Source: Echria macrotheca (Eukaryota; Ascomycota; Sordariomycetes; Sordariales; Schizotheciaceae). From it: DNA of 64,000 bases. The first letter of the stretch is position 1; every line of letters starts with the position of its first letter. Location: NCBI GenBank assembly GCA_030411725.1, contig MU839827.1, positions 1,612,001-1,676,000 on the forward strand, in the 5' to 3' direction. Positions 12,141-21,696 of this stretch are shown piece by piece. A model generated the notes under the pieces. The model searched no databases, was not told where the DNA came from, and worked only from the letters and a program-made list of their open reading frames with translations. Made by a program: the position numbers and the translations under genes.

Positions 12141-14447
12141 ATGCCTAGCATACCTGAGCAGCCGCCTACTTGTAGTCGTTGCAAAGGCCAAGCCATTCTC
12201 TGCAAGCCACTATTCAGATGCACAGGCAAGAAGAGCGAGGGCAGAGATTGCGGGCGCTACTATCATGCGGCATGCCATTTGCCGCACCCCAAAAGTTCCA
12301 TGTACGTATTCCCCCGGCCTCAGCCTATGCCCTTATCCGCACCATTTCTCTACACTCAATCCTGGAGGTTGCACCCAGGATTTCCCCGCCCTGGTGTTGG
12401 CAATAGACGCCCTGCCCCACCCATAGCCAACCTATGTCGTCTCGTAATTCATTTACCCTGCCTTCCCCGGCAGCTAGTCCGTGCCATTGTAGACCTTTTT
12501 TACTCAGCCGCCCTAATTTTCCTTCGCTTCACATCATCTGCACGCATACAGCCCTACTCACGCTGCGCTAGAAATTGGAAGTGCCGGCGCTGCGCTAATA
12601 AGCCCGACACTGCTTCTCGGCGCTACAATGAGAAGCCGGCGTCGGGGGCATCGTCGCAGCCTTTCGCTTCTTCCATGTCGTCGTCGTCGCGACCCGCGTC
12701 GGGCGGCGCGCCAGCCTCGACCGCGGCCCGTCCCGAGACTATCGTGATAGATCTCACCGGCGCCGTGACGGAGCCCGCAGGTCTCATTAAATGTTCTATG
12801 CCTGTCTGCTCGGCCCTGACACGGCCAGGCCTGTTTTTCTGCCCCGATCATGCGGCTACCATTCCCGGCCCTGCGCAATTCAACACAGCGGCCCCCCTGG
12901 CCTCGCCACCAACGCAGCTAGCACGGTTTGCTGCGCCAACTATGAAAAAAAAGCGGCTTCCTGATCATCTCACGGCTCGCAAATCTATCACGCAAACCTC
13001 CTCAACCTTCCGGCCAGCCTCGTCTTCTCCAACCCGAGGCGCAACCTTACCCACGTCGTCCCCAACACAAGGGAAGCCACAGGCATTTTCATTGCAGGCA
13101 AGCCCAGTGTCTATGCGTGGCGGCGAAGAACCACCAAGGAAACGGCCACGGCTCTCGCCAGAGTTGGACACCTCACCGGCACGTCGACAAGACCCAATGC
13201 CTATGTACCCTCTGCCCGCAGAACAGCCAACATACGATAACCCAGCCATGTTCCCGGCCACAGAGGCGTCTCACTCGGCTGCCGAGGCTTTGCCACATGG
13301 AAACAAGCCATCAGAGCCCTACAAGTTGCCGTACGAGACCAGACCGGTTTTCAAACTGGCCGGCAAGAAACCGCCGGCGAGGAGAAAGATGGCTGCCGCA
13401 CCCGGGATTTCCCGTACCTTCGAAGCGCCCACTGTAGATGAGCAGCTGGTTTTGCAGTTCGAGGATCAAATGAAGTCTGCGCCAAACCCTGCAGCTTCCG
13501 ATAGACAAGGCGACGAAGCAGAATCCCCAGTCAGCAGAAGTTCGGGCTTCTCGGAAGGCGAACGCTCTCGGAGACGCATCTTGAGGATACATAGCAAGGC
13601 ACGCCTGCGCAAAATAGAAGCAGCTTCCAGGACTTATGAGCTATCGATGTTTCCGGAGCAAACAAGTCCAGTTTTCGGAAATGCGTCGGTAAACTATCCA
13701 GCTGCGCAGTGGATCCCCGAGGAGCTCAACGCAGGCCTGTTTCGCCAGTCCCCTTCCGCCTTTCCAAGGGTGATAGAGCAGCCAAGCCAAGCTCCGGCTC
13801 TCGAAGTTCCCATACGGCCCAGGCCGGCAGGCCCACGGTTGGAAGAAGAGGGAGTAAAAACCAGCAGAGCAAGGAGCTTGATTCAGATAGAAAGACCTGA
13901 CACGGCACCGAGAGAAATAAAGCAGGACGTGTTCGACAGGTTACTATACGCCCAAGAAGGCGCGGCAACCCCCCCGCCCGGCATTGTGCTTCCCAGCCCG
14001 GCAGGCTCCGCGGATGCCAACCCGACAAGGCCTCTGCCTGCGGACGAGCCTTACTACGCCGACATCGATCCGCGGATACACTGGCCGCAACGGCATTCGG
14101 AGGCATGGTATGCGGCCAAACTGGAAGAGATCAAAGCGCGCGGGGGCAGAAAGGCATGGCTGGGCAAGGCACCACTGCGGCTGCGGCAGCAGCTGCTGGC
14201 GGAGTCGACACCGTTTGAGGAGACGCTCCCGGACAAGATTCGGGATAATCCGGCGTGGCTGCGGATGCTGAAGCGGCTGAACGGGGTTGAGGAGGACGCG
14301 GTGGTTCCGCCGGCGGAGAAGCCGATGGCGACGCGGGGCAGGAAACCGGGGCCGAAAAAGCAGCAACAGCAGCAAGTTCATGTTAACGGCAATGGAAATG
14401 GCTATGGGAATGGGCATGGCAGCGGGTATGGGATGTTTCGGGGATGA
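12141..14447 (+). CDS. PHD-finger protein with long disordered region and AT-hook-like tail
   Basis: This is a likely nuclear chromatin-associated protein. The start at 12141 (MPSIPEQPPTCSRC) is the first in-frame ATG; the frame upstream is open only from TTG. Exons 12141-12301 and 12572-14447 give about 678 aa. Splicing assembles a PHD-type C4HC3 ring at residues about 10-65: CSRC, then CTGKKSEGRDC, then HAAC, then WKCRRC with Trp two residues before the Cys pair, as in PHD fingers. A second Cys cluster near residue 120 has the order CSMPVC...FFCPDH. The middle is Pro/Ser-rich. A conserved-looking helical block (PYYADIDPRIHWPQRHSEAW onwards) lies near residues 550-640. It is followed by RGRKPGPKK, resembling an AT-hook, then poly-Gln and Gly/Asn repeats. 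The intron is 270 nt, a multiple of three, and stop-free. The precise target is unknown. Confidence 0.75.
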   Translation: MPSIPEQPPTCSRCKGQAILCKPLFRCTGKKSEGRDCGRYYHAACHLPHPKSSMYVFPRPQPMPLSAPFLYTQSWRLHPGFPRPGVGNRRPAPPIANLCRLVIHLPCLPRQLVRAIVDLFYSAALIFLRFTSSARIQPYSRCARNWKCRRCANKPDTASRRYNEKPASGASSQPFASSMSSSSRPASGGAPASTAARPETIVIDLTGAVTEPAGLIKCSMPVCSALTRPGLFFCPDHAATIPGPAQFNTAAPLASPPTQLARFAAPTMKKKRLPDHLTARKSITQTSSTFRPASSSPTRGATLPTSSPTQGKPQAFSLQASPVSMRGGEEPPRKRPRLSPELDTSPARRQDPMPMYPLPAEQPTYDNPAMFPATEASHSAAEALPHGNKPSEPYKLPYETRPVFKLAGKKPPARRKMAAAPGISRTFEAPTVDEQLVLQFEDQMKSAPNPAASDRQGDEAESPVSRSSGFSEGERSRRRILRIHSKARLRKIEAASRTYELSMFPEQTSPVFGNASVNYPAAQWIPEELNAGLFRQSPSAFPRVIEQPSQAPALEVPIRPRPAGPRLEEEGVKTSRARSLIQIERPDTAPREIKQDVFDRLLYAQEGAATPPPGIVLPSPAGSADANPTRPLPADEPYYADIDPRIHWPQRHSEAWYAAKLEEIKARGGRKAWLGKAPLRLRQQLLAESTPFEETLPDKIRDNPAWLRMLKRLNGVEEDAVVPPAEKPMATRGRKPGPKKQQQQQVHVNGNGNGYGNGHGSGYGMFRG

Positions 14448-15232
14448 GAGATGAGAGAGATACCGTGGCGTTTTTTGTGAATAAAGAAGCTTCTTCTTTT
14501 CTGAGTTATACATTTAAGGAGAGGGGGGCCGTGTCGCCGGGCGTGTGTATAATTTGTAGAGCAGCACTGGGAACAGTATAACTGCTGGATCTGTATACTG
14601 GAGGCTTCCGGAAGCGGATTAGAAATATGATTCTAAATGGCTGTTGTGTTCAGCTGCGGAGTGGACTCGACTACGGTATTAGATTCTAGGTCCTGCGGAC
14701 TATAGAAGCTTGTATTTGAGAAACAAGTTAATTGTGCCCCTAACCAGCGTTTGAATCAGACGGGAACGAGGGAGGGATAATGGAATGCGTTACTTTTTTG
14801 AAAAGTATAGGTGTGTGTATGTGTGCACTGGAGAGGTGCGAGGCTGAGACACCTCACAATCTGGGAAAAATAATTTGTGCTCTGCTCGGGCATAGAAGAA
14901 AGGCTCTCCAGCCACATATATATATATATCTTCTTCTAGTTAAATCATGTGTCGACGGCAATATAGTCATCTGTTTCAAAATCTTTTTTTTTCAAGACAG
15001 AGAGAGAGGGGGGGTGGGTGGGGTGGGAAGGACCTCCCGTCCTTCTCTGGAAGCGTTACTGGGACTGGGACTGGGATATAAGGAGTTGCAGAGGTAATCG
15101 GTCTCTCTGTCAGTTCCCCAAAACGAAGAGTGAGCACTGCACTCTTCTATCGGTAGGTAGGTAGGTTACAGGTTTGTTAGGTCTTAGGTGTGTAATCTGT
15201 AAATGGGAATTTGGTAGTATAACTACCTTGGC

Positions 15233-15248
15233 GGGGGGGGGGGGGGGG
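15233..15248 (+). repeat. G16 homopolymer
   Basis: Sixteen consecutive G residues are written in this intergenic stretch. Such a run can form G-quadruplexes and is also prone to length error in sequencing, so its exact length is uncertain. Confidence 0.9.
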
Positions 15249-15409
15249 CAAAGGCTTTCTCTGGAAGGCGGGTAGGAAGACATTTCCTGCCCGCAAATCT
15301 GAGGGGGTTTTCTACTTGGTGAGTGAGCGACATATAAATGCCTCTTCAAGCTGTGGAAACCAAGCTCTCTGCAGGGACTGTGGTGTGGGTATTGAGGTAA
15401 GAACTGACT

Positions 15410-15429
15410 GGCCCAGCAAAAGCTGGGCC
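15410..15429. repeat. perfect 8-bp stem with AAAA loop
   Basis: GGCCCAGC, AAAA, then GCTGGGCC form a strong GC-rich hairpin in gene-free DNA, with no adjacent T-tract. It could be a structured RNA element or chance; no transcript evidence is available. Confidence 0.7.
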
Positions 15430-15934
15430 CAAGTCATCTCTACCTATCTATCTGTTCTGCCACATCGATTTAGTGGTGGCCCTGAATAGCTTCATCCGTT
15501 TTGACTCAGTTTTGCTGCAAGTGAAACAAAGAAATGTGAAGTGTGGTGACATCAGTCTGGCGCGCACCAGCAGCACTGGCGGGCGACCGCTACCCGTCAG
15601 GGTGCCTAAATCCCCACACGGGCACATTTGTCGATATATAACTACCTAGACTCTCTCTAATGGGGGTTTTAAGAGAAGAATAAAAACAACAGATCAAATG
15701 AGAGTGTCTGGCGCGTCGCGTGGAGAGTGTGGTGGTGGGTTTTACGCAGCGGGAGCGAGGCTGGGGCCGTCTAATGCCGGAGGCGCTCAACAACGTAGAA
15801 CCACGATTTCGTTATCTACCTGTAGATTTGAACTTTTCGTTCCGTGAAAAAATGCGTCGAGGATAGACGGTACCTGTGTCATGGGAAGGGGACGTTCCAA
15901 GCGTAGGTAGGTAAGTAGGGAGCAAATGAAATGG

Positions 15935-16990
15935 ATAGGTACCTAGGTAGACACATCCTCGCTCCCGTGTGTCAGTCTTGCCACCAAGACTTTTGTTGCG
16001 CTCTGGACCGGACTTGTTATTCACAGGGAGTTAGCTTGTGCTGGCTGTCTTTTCCATGGCAAGGTGTGCAGGTATGGACGACTTTGCTCGAGGCAGATAC
16101 AGTGGTGAGGCTACCTAGGTAAGGCACCGAGACTTACATACCTTGGATAGAATCTGACGGGGACCATGTTAGGTATCCGTACAAGAGTCCCGACCACCTT
16201 ACCTATAGACCAGTTCGAAGCCTGTCTCCCTCCTCTCCCCTCGCTTGCTCCTAGAGACTAGAGGTATGTATAAGGTACTCACCCTTTACAAAACAAAATA
16301 TATATGTCTACAGGCTTTCACGGACAGATACAAATACGATGTGAGTGTGCAAACCAGAAAGTGAAAAGCAGAAAGCACATTCGTACTCAAGTCCCGAGTA
16401 GGTAGGCATATACCCTCCCTTACATCCTTCCTCAAACCGACCATGTCACCATGTCAGACTTACCTTGGCTCAAGAGACAGATCGACCTTATCCTCCCCAA
16501 CACCCGCAATCTCACAAGATCGCGCCATCATCAGCAGTGATAAATAGGTAGAATAAAAGGAGATAAGGTAACAGGAAAAAGGCACTCGGTTGCAAACGCG
16601 CGCCCGCGCTGACGGCAATTCCCAGGCGATCTGAACAGCCCCCACACAGTATGTCTTTCCGACAGTCAGAACTTTTCCTTCTGAGCGTTGAAAAAAAATG
16701 GGTCGGGAAGACGTGCCTTGCCCCTTCCTTCTGTGTCTATTTTCTTCCCGATCCACCGCCCCATAATTCCCAGGAGTATAAACCCCCCCTCGCTGGCCGT
16801 CTCTTCCTCCTTTTCTTCTCGTCTCTCGGTGACCTAACGAACACTCTTGGTTCAGCAGCGAGTGGTGAAGAAAAAAAAATGTCTGAGTTGGTGAAGAGGA
16901 AAGCATGAGGTGCCCAAGGTGCCTTACGCGTGATGGCAAGGCCTCTCTCTGCGAGGGAGAAAAAGCGTAGTTACCAGTTACCTAGGTATT
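15935..16990. repeat. cluster of palindromic CTACCTAGGTAG-like motifs
   Basis: Close matches occur at 15935-15952, 16111-16122 and 16977-16990. Each is centred on CCTAGG flanked by TA and AC/GT. Further partial copies elsewhere are at about 413, 451, 15641, 20901, 27001, 43701 and 51765, all outside coding exons. Confidence 0.65.
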
Positions 16991-17353
16991 TAGACTCTGG
17001 ATCTTCAACACAACATCCCTCCTTCTCCTCCTCCAGGGTATACACATACATACCTATAACTCCTCCGTCACAGACATCCTAATCCTCTCGTGAAGACAGC
17101 TACAACAGGCACCACCGCAAATATCAGCAGAAAACATCCCATGTAACACTACCCTCCATGGTCCGAAGCTCAACATTTTCTCAAGCATCCTACCAAAAGA
17201 GATCTGCATATCATGCAGTTGGGGGGGGGAGGGGTTTGAACAGAGGTCAAAACAGACTGTTGGGGTGTCAACCTAGCCAGTGCTTTAAATCTCTCGTAAG
17301 TGTGATTTGGCGAACCCACAATTTTCCTTCTAAAAGCTTTTGAGGACCTAACA

Positions 17354-17390
17354 GCTGTTGGATCGCTGTTGGTTGGATCGCTGTTGGATC
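17354..17390. repeat. short imperfect tandem repeat
   Basis: GCTGTTGGATC occurs at 17354-17364 and again at 17380-17390, with a partial copy between them, flanked by CAGCTGTT-type sequence. This is a small local duplication in intergenic DNA. Confidence 0.7.
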
Positions 17391-18128
17391 CAGCAGCTGT
17401 TAGGTAAGACTGCTGTTATAATTACAAAAAAGGGTTCAGGAAAGCGAGGCAGGAGCAAAAGGGTAGGCACGTAGGCATAAAAGCCGCGGCGAGGAACTGA
17501 ACGGTAGACCTATCGAAATATACCGCAGTTTTTGAACCCCAGCCTACGAGCGAGCAAGCGATTGCGTACATAGAGTCCCAGCCAGGCAGGAGCACCCCCA
17601 GACAAGATAGAAGGCACCTCACGCATGGACTGGACCCAGGGCACTGCACTGCAATGTAGGTATCTAGCCAGCCACATGCCCATCATTTCTCCTCTTCTTC
17701 CACAAAGCAAGCAATCCTTAGCCTTAGCACCAGTCTCTCTCATGCAGGACAGAAATTGCCCTCGACACACGCCCACGTGAACTAGTTTAGTACCTGCTGT
17801 GGTAAGCTAGTGCAATGCATCGTTAGCGGTGTTGAATGCCCGGGCATGTGATGTATAGTCTGTATTTCTACGACCAAAGAGAACAACAGGCAGAGGAGAT
17901 ATCCTCTCTAGTTCAAGAATCTCTGGCCCACCCACCACCCATCGATAAGTATCACATCACACAAATAAACTTCAAGAGAAACGGACAAACATGTAAACCG
18001 CACAACCTAAATCCCCTTTTATTATTCCGTATTTACAAGTCCCGCTCGCTGGTATCTACAAACTTTTCTAGACCCCACCACCCACCCACCAGTTCAACAT
18101 AATATTCCCCCCTCTTCAACATCTCCCC

Positions 18129-20584
18129 CTAAAGACCCCTCGACAACAAATTCAACGCACTCCCCGCGAGTATGAACCCAGCCTGGTCCTTACTAACAGC
18201 ATGCCTCGTCGGGATCACAAACTCCTCGCCAGACCCCGCCTTCCTCACCAGCAGACTAACCTCTCCCACCCCGCCATTCCTCAACATCTCATACAAGCCC
18301 ACAGTATCCACCTCATCGCCCGCCTCGATCCTCTCGTAATCCGCCTCCTCCACAAACGTAAGCGGCACAACCCCCTGCTTCTTCAGGTTGGTCTCGTGGA
18401 TCCGCGCAAAGCTCTTGCAGACAATCACCCTCGCGCCGAGGTACCGCGGCTGCAGCGCCGCATGCTCCCTGGCCGAGCCCTCGCCATAGTTATGCTCGGC
18501 CACGACGATCCACGGCCGTCCCTCCTCCTTCCACTTCTGTGCAAGCTCGGGGATCGTGTGCTTCGACCCGTCCAGATCGTAGGCGACATTCACCTCGCCC
18601 GTGGCCGCGTTGACGGCCGTGTTGAGCGTGTTTGTGCTAATATTCGGCAGGTGGCCCTTGTACTTGAGCCACGGGCCGGCGGCCGAGATGGTGTCGGTCG
18701 TGCACTTGCCCGTGATCTTGACGAGCACGCGCAGACCCGTCAGGTCGGACGCCGGGAACGCGTCGAACGGCTCCAGCAGCGCGAGCCGTTCCGACGAAGG
18801 AGAGATGGCTACCTCGACGTCGGGGTTCGGCGGCTGCGAGAGCACGCCGAGCGACTCCTTGCCCGTCTCGAACGGCGTCTCGGGACCCTCGAGGCCGTGC
18901 GGCGCCGGGAAGCGGAACTCCTTGCCGTCTGGCGTGGTGAGGGTGTCCGTCACCGGGTTGAAGGTGGTAGAGCCGGCAAAGGCCATGGCCGTGACGATCT
19001 CGGGAGAGGCCAGGAAGTTCATGGTCTCCGGGTTGCCATCGTTGCGGCCGCGGAAATTGCGGTTGTACGACGTGAGAATGGCATTCAGCGTGCCCTTCTC
19101 GACGCCGTCGTGGCGCTTCCACTGCCCGATGCAGGGGCCGCAGGCGTTGGAGAGCACGATCCCGCCGGCTTCGGTAAAAGTCTCGAGGGTGCCGTCCCGC
19201 TCCAGCGTCGCCCTGATCTGCTCACTTCCAGGCGTGATGTAGAAATCAGCAGCCGGCTTCAGACCAGCATCCGCTGCCGCCTTGAGCATGCTCTCGACCC
19301 GCGTCATGTCCTCATACGAGCTGTTGGTGCAGCTTCCAATGAGGCCCGCAGAAAGCTTCTCGGGCCACTGCTCCTCCTTGACTGTCTGCTTGAACTTGGA
19401 CAGCGGCGTCGACAGATCCGGGGTGAAGGGACCGTTGATGTGAGGCTCCAGTTCCGACAGATTAATCTCGATCAGCTGGTCATACTGCGCACCCTCGTCG
19501 GCCTGGAACTTGAAGAAGGCGTCCTCAGCTGATCCCTTGCCAGGGAACTGCTGGAGGAGTTGGGCATCACGGGCGGCCTGCTCTCTCCTCGTCGCCTGCA
19601 GGTACCGGCTGGAAGCTTCGGTGAAGGGGAAGATGGACGTGGTAGCGCCGATTTCGGCACCCATATTGCAGATGGTGGCCATGCCCGTGCAGCTCAGCGT
19701 CTCCACACCGGGACCAGAGTATTCCACAATGTATCCCGTGCCGCCCCGGACGGTAAGAAGCCCGGCCAGATGAAGAATAACATCCTTGGGCGAAACCCAG
19801 TCATTGAGCTTCCCTGTGAGACGAACACCCAGGATCTTGGGCGCCTTGAGCTCCCAGGGCGCGCCGACCAGAGCCTCGACAGCGTCAGCACCGCCCACAC
19901 CAATGGTTATCGTGCACAACCCGCCGGCATTGGGCGAGTGGCTGTCGGTCCCCAACATCATCAGACCGGGCACGGCGTAGTTCTCGAGCACGGTCTGGTG
20001 AATAATGCCAGCTCCGGGGGGCCAGAAGTCGATGCCGTATCGCTTGGCGGCCGACTCGAGAAAGTCAAAGACCTCGCGGTTGGTCTCGATACCGGCCGAC
20101 AGGTCGTCGTCGGCGCCGCGGCTGCCGACGATCAGGTGGTCGCAGTGGATGCTGGCGGGGATGGCCGTCTGGGGCAGGTTGCACGACATGAACTGCAGGA
20201 TGGCCATCTGGGCCGAGGCGTCCTGCATGTTGACGCGGTCGGGCTTGAGCTTGAGGTTGGCGTTGCCGCGGATGTCGCGCCCGCCGCTGAGGAGCGACTC
20301 CTCGACATTGTCCAGGTGGCTGTACAGGATCTTCTCGGCGAGGGTGAGGCGCTGGGCGCCCAGCACGCGGCGGACCTCCGAGTACTTCTTGTAGAGCGTC
20401 TCGTACCTCGGCGGCAGAGGGGGTCCGTTGGAGTAGTGTCGCGTGCCGGCGAGGCGGCGCAGGTGCTGCGTGTGCTGGGCTTGGACCGCCCGCTGGAGCT
20501 GGTTAGTGCTGCTTTTCGGTTGTGTTCAGCTGCCCGTACCTTGAGCGCTATGCCAGTCCGACTGGCAAGATCAATTGGCCTCAT
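18129..20584 (-). CDS. aco2: mitochondrial aconitate hydratase paralogue (Aco2/AcoB type)
   Basis: An aconitase-family [4Fe-4S] dehydratase. Fungal mitochondria commonly carry two: the TCA-cycle enzyme and an Aco2/AcoB paralogue assigned to homocitrate dehydration in lysine synthesis. Exon 1 (20584-20540, MRPIDLASRTGIALK) joins exon 2 (20474-18129) across a 65-nt intron with an ACTAAC branch site, giving about 796 aa. The N-terminus is basic, free of acidic residues after position 5, and reaches RHYS, a plausible presequence cleavage region. The cluster Cys are present (GSCTNSS and SNACGPCIGQW), as are MLGTDSHSPNAGG, RNDGNPETMNF and GEGSAREHAALQPR. In the swivel domain the usual CTTDHISAAG reads CTTDTISAAG. 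From memory this His-to-Thr change is typical of the second paralogue, which is why I favour Aco2 over Aco1. Confidence 0.93.
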
Positions 20585-21696
20585 GGTGGTCCCTGGTGCC
20601 CGTCGTCGAGCAGCGAGTTGGCGGGGTGGTTTGCGACGAGAAAAAAAAAGTCGGCTCGCACCATTCGAGCTCGCCCCCGAGAACCCCTGCACTCACTCCG
20701 ATCTCCGGAACTGACCCCAGATTCTGGGGTCGTCTCAGCGGTCCACCTCACCGCGGCCCCGTCATATCTGTACCACAAAATTACCGGGGAGCTTGAATAT
20801 CATGGACGTCAAGGCACAATACGAAAACAATCTCTTGAGTTTCGGAAATTCCTTCTTCAGACTTGTTCCGTTATTAGGGTTTGCTATCCTCATAGCCCCG
20901 GTACCTAGGCAGTAAGTACTACTTTTCAAACTAGCCAATCAGGTGGCCCGTGTTGTAATCTGAATCTGTACCTCCACGGATCGCCATACCGCCAAGACCA
21001 GAGATCGCGTGTAAATGAACCAAGTCTAAAGAATTGAAATTTGACCCTCCTATGATAATAGGAAGAAGACAAGATATCCCCCGGGGCAGGATATGATTTT
21101 TTTCAAACTTGTCCAAGACTAGTTTTTACTTCCCTACCCATTCATTGGAATTCGTTTCTAGACTTGATCAGATCCGATATCCTGCCCAGCCACGTGCTCA
21201 GTGCCTCGACCAACACATCTGAATCGACGAGTGTTCCATCGACAGAACCGGTGGCTATCCATAGTGGCTGACACTTTTCCAAGAGCGTGTGATAACAACC
21301 CAGTTTTGAATTCTATCGAGAACCATAGACTGACACAGGCACCGACGCGAAAGCACAGCTGTATACATGCACTAGTGATAAAGGGGCATAGACCAATCAT
21401 CAAGAAAATTCATTGTTTTCCCTAGCAAAAGACGCCATGGACCCCATGTCTACCCCAGATTGTGCCAACAATACACTTCAAGGTTTGAGCATACCCATAT
21501 CCGGTTGCAATTCTTCCTTGCCTGTGACCTGCGCCTCAAACGCCGAGCTAGCTTCCGTCATTCTCATACGGTTTTCGATCTGCCCTTGGTTCTTGACTTG
21601 AACCCAGTCCTAGACAATGCCATATCAACCCTAGTCAAAGATACCCGCCTCGGATGGGTGCCACACAACAACTCAGCTGCAGCTACCTGCCACACC
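20585..21696. other. intergenic region ACO2/RAD52
   Basis: This holds the ACO2 upstream region (about 20585-20900), with a CCTAGG motif at 20901-20912, and the region downstream of RAD52. Small open frames around 21200-21700 lack family resemblance and splice support. Confidence 0.5.

Larger units (their letters stand above)
14448..18128. other. 3.7 kb gene-free region with simple repeats and CCTAGGTA motifs
   Basis: No supported gene. The region contains an (AT)n tract near 14915-14928, a G16 run at 15233-15248, a perfect hairpin at 15410-15429, repeated TAGGTA/CTACCTAGGTAG motifs between about 15155 and 16990, and a short GCTGTTGGATC tandem at 17354-17390. A 159-codon minus-strand frame (16460-16939) has no family resemblance and is probably chance. 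Long 3' UTRs or an unannotated ncRNA remain possible. Confidence 0.55.

Noticed and set aside
16460..16939. 159-codon minus-strand open frame
   Set aside because: No ATG-plus-family support and located in repeat-rich intergenic DNA; likely chance.
18201..19532. 443-codon plus-strand open frame
   Set aside because: It is antisense to the aconitase coding region, Arg-rich and repetitive, with no family resemblance. GC-rich third positions of ACO2 keep the opposite frame open.
20499..20539. 41-nt first intron for ACO2
   Set aside because: The CTAAC branch-like site would sit directly on the acceptor. Using the AG 24 nt further on gives a normal 65-nt intron with correct branch spacing, also in frame.
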